Assembly: GCA_035559315.1 (NCBI GenBank)
Contig: DATMBJ010000215.1
Span: 1-21,434 of the forward strand
DNA: 21,434 nucleotides
Reading direction: 5' to 3'
DNA from: DATLZM01 sp035559315
GTDB lineage: Bacteria > Actinomycetota > UBA4738 > HRBIN12
Shown: one piece after another, positions 18,388-21,434 of the stretch
How positions within the stretch are numbered: position 1 is the stretch's first letter
Layout: every line of letters begins with the position of its first letter
Made by a program: the position numbers and the translations under genes
The notes under the pieces: model-generated
Database searches by the model: none
What the model was told of the DNA's origin: nothing
What the model saw: the letters and a program-made list of their open reading frames with translations, nothing else

Positions 18388-19407
18388 TCAGCCCGCCGCC
18401 CAGACCCCGTGCGGCCCGGCCCCCACGGGGATCGTCGCGACCCGGCGGTGCCGGCGGACGCCGAACACGACCAGGCGGCCGTTCCCGTGGTCGGCGACCG
18501 CGGCCCATCGGCCGTCGGCCGTGATCGCCACGTGGTGCGGCTCGCCCGGGAACGGGAGCGACCGGAGCACCCGGACGGGACGGACCGAGAGGACGTACAC
18601 GCGGTGCGCGCCGTGGTCGGTGATCCACGCCTCGCGGCCATCGGGCGTGAACGCGAGGTGATGGGCCTCGACCCCCAGGGGAACGGTCCGGACCAGCCGG
18701 GCGCCGTCGAACACGTGGAGCGCGCCGCGCCGGTCCGTGACCCACAGCCGCCCGTCGGGCGCGAAGAGCAGGTCGTGGGGGGCGCGCCCGGTCGACACGT
18801 AGCGGAGCACCCGGCCACGCCGGAGGTCCACCACCGCCAGGTCGTCGCTGCCCTCCAGCGTGACCCAGGCGCGCCGGCCCCCCGGCGCGATCGCCAGGTC
18901 GTGCGGGTCGGCCCGGAGCGGGACGCTCGCGAACCGCCGGCCGTCGAGCCGCACACGGTCCACCCGCGCGTCGCCCTGGTTCGCGACGACCACGAGGCGC
19001 CCGGCGACCTTGACGTCGTGGGGCGCTCCGCCGAGCCGGACGAAGCGGACGCGGCGCTCCCCGATCAGCGCGACGCGGTCGGACCCCCAGAGGGCCACGG
19101 CCACCGTACCGTCGGGGGCCACGGTGAGGTTGTGCGGCCCGCCCGGCGTCCGGTACCGCGCGACCACGCGCCCGTCGCCCACGTCCACCAGGGCCGTCCG
19201 TCCGCCGTCCTCGAGCGCGACCCAGACCCGGTCGGCGGCCGGCTCGACTCCCCGGGTCGCGGGTCCGCCGGCCCGGGCCAGCTCGACCTCGCCGGGGGCG
19301 GAGGTGGGCCGCCTCCCCTCCTCCGGCGCGCCCGGGCCGCGCACCCCGGCGTCCGCGCAGGCCACCGTCAGCGCGACGGCGACCAGGACCGCCCGCGCCC
19401 TCCTCAC
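18388..19407 (-). CDS. Seven-bladed YVTN/NHL-like beta-propeller lipoprotein
   Basis: 339 aa. The GTG start at 19405-19407 overlaps the kinase stop as GTGA. Signal peptide with lipobox LTVAC, lipidated Cys at 17, then a Gly/Pro linker to about residue 42. Seven repeats follow, each with the core G-x-PH-(D/H/N)-(L/V)-x-x-(A/T)-x-(D/G)-G and a VxVxD strand: PHNLTVAPDG, PHDVKV, PHDLAIAPGG, PHDLLFAPDG, AHHLAFTPDG, PHHVAITADG, PHGVW. Seven units make one closed propeller held outside the cytoplasmic membrane. The PH dipeptide in nearly every blade could line a ligand or metal site. Propellers of this type bind proteins, sugars or metals, or form dehydrogenase scaffolds; no catalytic motif is seen. 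Co-translated with the histidine kinase, so a role as its periplasmic partner is possible. Confidence 0.85.
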   Translation of the reverse strand: MRRARAVLVAVALTVACADAGVRGPGAPEEGRRPTSAPGEVELARAGGPATRGVEPAADRVWVALEDGGRTALVDVGDGRVVARYRTPGGPHNLTVAPDGTVAVALWGSDRVALIGERRVRFVRLGGAPHDVKVAGRLVVVANQGDARVDRVRLDGRRFASVPLRADPHDLAIAPGGRRAWVTLEGSDDLAVVDLRRGRVLRYVSTGRAPHDLLFAPDGRLWVTDRRGALHVFDGARLVRTVPLGVEAHHLAFTPDGREAWITDHGAHRVYVLSVRPVRVLRSLPFPGEPHHVAITADGRWAAVADHGNGRLVVFGVRRHRRVATIPVGAGPHGVWAAG

Positions 19408-21299
19408 ACCCCCAACGACGGGGGCGCCGCCTCCGGGGTTCCCGGCTCGTCGCAGACCCCCGCGTCGAACGGCAGCCAGACCTCCACCGTGGTCCCCCGT
19501 CCCGGGCCGCTCTCGATCCGGAGCCGGCCCCCGACCAGCTCGGCCCGTTCCCGCATCGCCCGGAGCCCGAGGTGCCCCGGCTCCTCGGGGGCCGACGGGT
19601 CGAACCCCCGCCCGTCATCGCGGACCACGACGTGGAGGCCGCCGCCCCGTTCCCCGAGCCCGATCTCCACCGAGCGGGCCCCGGCGTGGCGGCGGACGTT
19701 CGCCAGGGCCTCCTGGACGATCCGGAACGCGGTGGTCCGAACCCCCGGCGGTGGCTCGCACACCAACTCGTCCACGAGCCGCACCTCGGGCGCGAGCTCG
19801 TCGCCCAGGAGGTCGAGGTGCTGCCGGATCGCCGGCCCCAACCCGTGGCGGTCGAGGGCGGGAGGGCGGAGGTCGAACAGGAGGTGGCGGAGCCGGGCGA
19901 TCGTGAGGCGCACGGTCCCCGCCAGTTCGTCGAGGGCCGCCGCGGTCGCGTGGTCCGGCGTCCGCCGTCGGAGGGCGTCGATCCTGAGGCCGACGGCGGT
20001 CATCTTCTGGATGGGGTCGTCGTGGAGGTCGGCCGCGAGGCGGCTCCGCTCCTCCTCCTGGATCTCGCCGAGCCGCTGCATCAGGCGCCGCCGCTCCTCC
20101 ATCAGCGCCTCGAGGCCGGCCAGGCTCTCCCGGAGGCGCTGCTCCGCCACCCGCTGGCGGGTGATGTCCAGCATCACCCCGTGCCAGAACGCGGGCCGAC
20201 CGTCCTCGCCCCGCACGAGGACGGCCTCGTCGTGGATCCACACCACCCGCCCGTCCCGGGCCACGATGCGGTACTCGATCGACAGCGGATCCCCCGTCCG
20301 GTCGGTCCGCTCGACCTCGGCGAGCACCCGGTCCCGGTCCTCCGGGTGGAGGGTCCGCGCCCAAACCTCCTCCCCGGCCAGCCACTCCTCCTGCGTGTAG
20401 CCGAACAGCGGCAGGACCTGGGGGCTCACGTAGACCGGGATGTAGCCCCACGGGTCGGTCGGGTCCACCCGTCCCACGTAGGTCACCGCGGGGATCTGCT
20501 CCACGAGGGTCCGGTAGCGTTCCTCGGCCTCGCGCAGCGCCCGCTCCGCGAGCTTCCGCTCGGTCGCGTCGGTGAGGAGCGCCTCGAAGCCGATCGGCTC
20601 GCCCTGGGGGTCCCGCAGGACCCGGGCGTTCGCCGACGCCCAGCCGATGGACCCGTCGCGGCGGCGGATCTCGAACTCGAGGCCGGTCGCGCGCCCCTCC
20701 GCCAGCAGCCGCGCCACGAGCTCCGGGCGGCGCGCGGGATCCGCGTAGAGACCGGAGACGTTCGGCACCTCGCGGAGGAGCTCCGAGGGCGACGCGTACC
20801 CGAACATCGCGGCCGCGGCGGGGTTCGCGGCTACGATCGTCCCGTCCAGCGCCGTCTGGACGATGCCCTCCACGGCGTTCTCGAAGACCTCGCGGAACCG
20901 GGCCCGCCCGACCCCGGGCGCCTCCTCCGCGGCGGCCCGGTCGCGGCGGCGGAGGACGGTCACCACGTGGGGCTCACCGCCCAGCTCCACGAGCTGGGAC
21001 GTCGCGAGGACCGACACGCGCCGACCGTCGGGCGTCTCGACCTCGAACGGCACGTCGGCCGCCGCTCCCCGGCTCGCGAGGCCCTCGGCGAGCTCGGCCC
21101 TCCGCGGCACGTCGTCCCCCACGCCGAGCAGCACCGCGGGCGAGCCGAGGAGCTCCTCCCGGGCCCGGCCGGTGAGCCGGCAGTAGGCGTCGTTCACGAA
21201 CCGGAACGTGAGGTCCGCCACCCGCACGACGCTCACGGCGTCCGGCGAACGCGAGAGGTACAGCCCGAAGGGATCCCCGGGCTCGAAGAGGTCGCTCAC
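19404..21299 (-). CDS. Soluble three-PAS sensor histidine kinase (NarL-type, HisKA_3)
   Basis: 631 aa, GTG 21297-21299 with a GAGGGG ribosome site 9 bases upstream. PAS1 about 11-118, PAS2 132-250 (ENAVEGIVQTALDGTIVAANPAAAAMFGY), PAS3 262-385 (FGYTQEEWLAGEEVWARTLHPEDRDRV with a PAC motif), a connecting helix 385-415, HisKA_3 dimer domain with phospho-acceptor H426 in RLAADLHDDPIQ, and HATPase with N-box EALANVRRHA, G1 DDGRGF (561-566) and G2 HLGLRAM. No membrane helix, so it senses a cytoplasmic or membrane-diffusing signal; PAS1 lacks an obvious cofactor residue that I can identify. Partners of HisKA_3 kinases are normally LuxR/NarL-type response regulators; none is in the window, but one could lie to the right. 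Followed by the propeller lipoprotein. Confidence 0.92.
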   Translation of the reverse strand: MSDLFEPGDPFGLYLSRSPDAVSVVRVADLTFRFVNDAYCRLTGRAREELLGSPAVLLGVGDDVPRRAELAEGLASRGAAADVPFEVETPDGRRVSVLATSQLVELGGEPHVVTVLRRRDRAAAEEAPGVGRARFREVFENAVEGIVQTALDGTIVAANPAAAAMFGYASPSELLREVPNVSGLYADPARRPELVARLLAEGRATGLEFEIRRRDGSIGWASANARVLRDPQGEPIGFEALLTDATERKLAERALREAEERYRTLVEQIPAVTYVGRVDPTDPWGYIPVYVSPQVLPLFGYTQEEWLAGEEVWARTLHPEDRDRVLAEVERTDRTGDPLSIEYRIVARDGRVVWIHDEAVLVRGEDGRPAFWHGVMLDITRQRVAEQRLRESLAGLEALMEERRRLMQRLGEIQEEERSRLAADLHDDPIQKMTAVGLRIDALRRRTPDHATAAALDELAGTVRLTIARLRHLLFDLRPPALDRHGLGPAIRQHLDLLGDELAPEVRLVDELVCEPPPGVRTTAFRIVQEALANVRRHAGARSVEIGLGERGGGLHVVVRDDGRGFDPSAPEEPGHLGLRAMRERAELVGGRLRIESGPGRGTTVEVWLPFDAGVCDEPGTPEAAPPSLGV

Positions 21300-21321
21300 G
21301 CGGCTCGTCCCCTCGTCGGCA

Positions 21322-21343
21322 CCGATGCGCTTCCTTGCATCGG
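21322..21343. promoter_or_regulatory. Inverted repeat in the leader of the kinase gene
   Basis: Perfect 7-bp arms CCGATGC and GCATCGG with an 8-base loop, 22 bases before the GTG start. Could be an operator or a leader hairpin next to the ribosome site. Confidence 0.4.
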
Positions 21344-21406
21344 CAGCGGACCCCCGCTCCTCAAGCCCTCGCGCGGCCCCCGCGGACGGGTCCCATCGCG
21401 CGGGCG

Positions 21407-21432
21407 CCCACCCGCCGACCCTGCCGGGTGGG
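21407..21432. terminator. GC-rich hairpin at the right edge
   Basis: 8-bp stem CCCACCCG/CGGGTGGG with a 10-base loop, about 108 bases upstream of the kinase start. It may be the terminator of a gene beyond the window. The 135 bases from 21300 to the edge otherwise hold no gene that I can see. Confidence 0.35.
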
Positions 21433-21434
21433 GC

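Noticed and set aside
16589..18661. 690-codon plus-strand open frame across fpg, the phosphatidyltransferase and greA
   Set aside because: Runs through three well-identified genes in other frames and is low-complexity.
1..21434. tRNA, rRNA, riboswitch, insertion sequence or phage attachment site
   Set aside because: I looked on both strands and saw no cloverleaf with a CCA-type end, no conserved riboswitch core, no transposase and no target-site duplication.

Overview
The window is a very G+C-rich bacterial chromosomal segment. One 60-base line counted by hand in znuB (from 4861) is 80% G+C. Gene content suggests an actinomycete-like bacterium: GTG starts are common, genes are tightly packed, many -10 boxes of the TAGGCT type sit 6-9 bases before the start codon, and there is a DUF4349 protein, a short MutY and a luciferase-like F420-type oxidoreductase. 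Phylum is inference; another high-GC phylum such as Chloroflexota is not excluded. No tRNA, rRNA, CRISPR array, transposase or phage gene was seen.

Layout. 1-2783 (minus): two tandem paralogous secreted phosphodiesterases of the alkaline phosphatase superfamily; the second in transcription order is a lipoprotein cut by the window edge. 2861-3436 (minus): a membrane-anchored protein of unknown function, clearly lower in G+C. 3581-3679: a 33-bp tandem repeat at the 3' end of the regulator gene. 3661-6498 (minus): a zinc uptake operon znuA-znuC-znuB-zur, with an excellent Zur/Fur-type palindrome over its promoter at 6522-6542. 6616-7653 (plus): a divergent luciferase-like monooxygenase. 7712-8641 (minus): DUF4349 membrane protein. 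8785-9645 (minus): mutY. 9778-10176 (plus): two-CBS-domain protein. 10210-10398 (minus): 62-residue unknown protein. 10451-11620 (minus): glutaryl-CoA-dehydrogenase-type acyl-CoA dehydrogenase. 11621-12114: the only long stretch without an intact gene; it holds a decayed ArsA/Get3-type ATPase fragment and a perfect 10-bp inverted repeat. 12115-15940 (minus): gnd and zwf (two oxidative pentose phosphate dehydrogenases), then an orphan TrpB2-type tryptophan synthase beta chain. 15981-16301 (minus): Rieske ferredoxin-like protein, divergent from fpg (16342-17190, plus). 17138-18334 (minus): greA and a CDP-alcohol phosphatidyltransferase; the latter overlaps the 3' end of fpg on the other strand. 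18388-21299 (minus): a soluble three-PAS histidine kinase followed by a seven-bladed beta-propeller lipoprotein.

How it fits together. The best-supported functional unit is the zinc operon, which encodes lipoprotein receptor, ATPase, permease and its own regulator, apparently autoregulated. gnd-zwf forms a reductant-producing pair. mutY and fpg are both components of the 8-oxoguanine (GO) repair system, although they are not adjacent. The kinase-propeller pair is the most open question: two overlapping genes, no response regulator in the window, and an extracytoplasmic propeller that may have a sensory role. A recurring regulatory theme is leaderless-type promoters, and a recurring translational theme is the four-base GTGA stop/start overlap, seen at five within-operon junctions.
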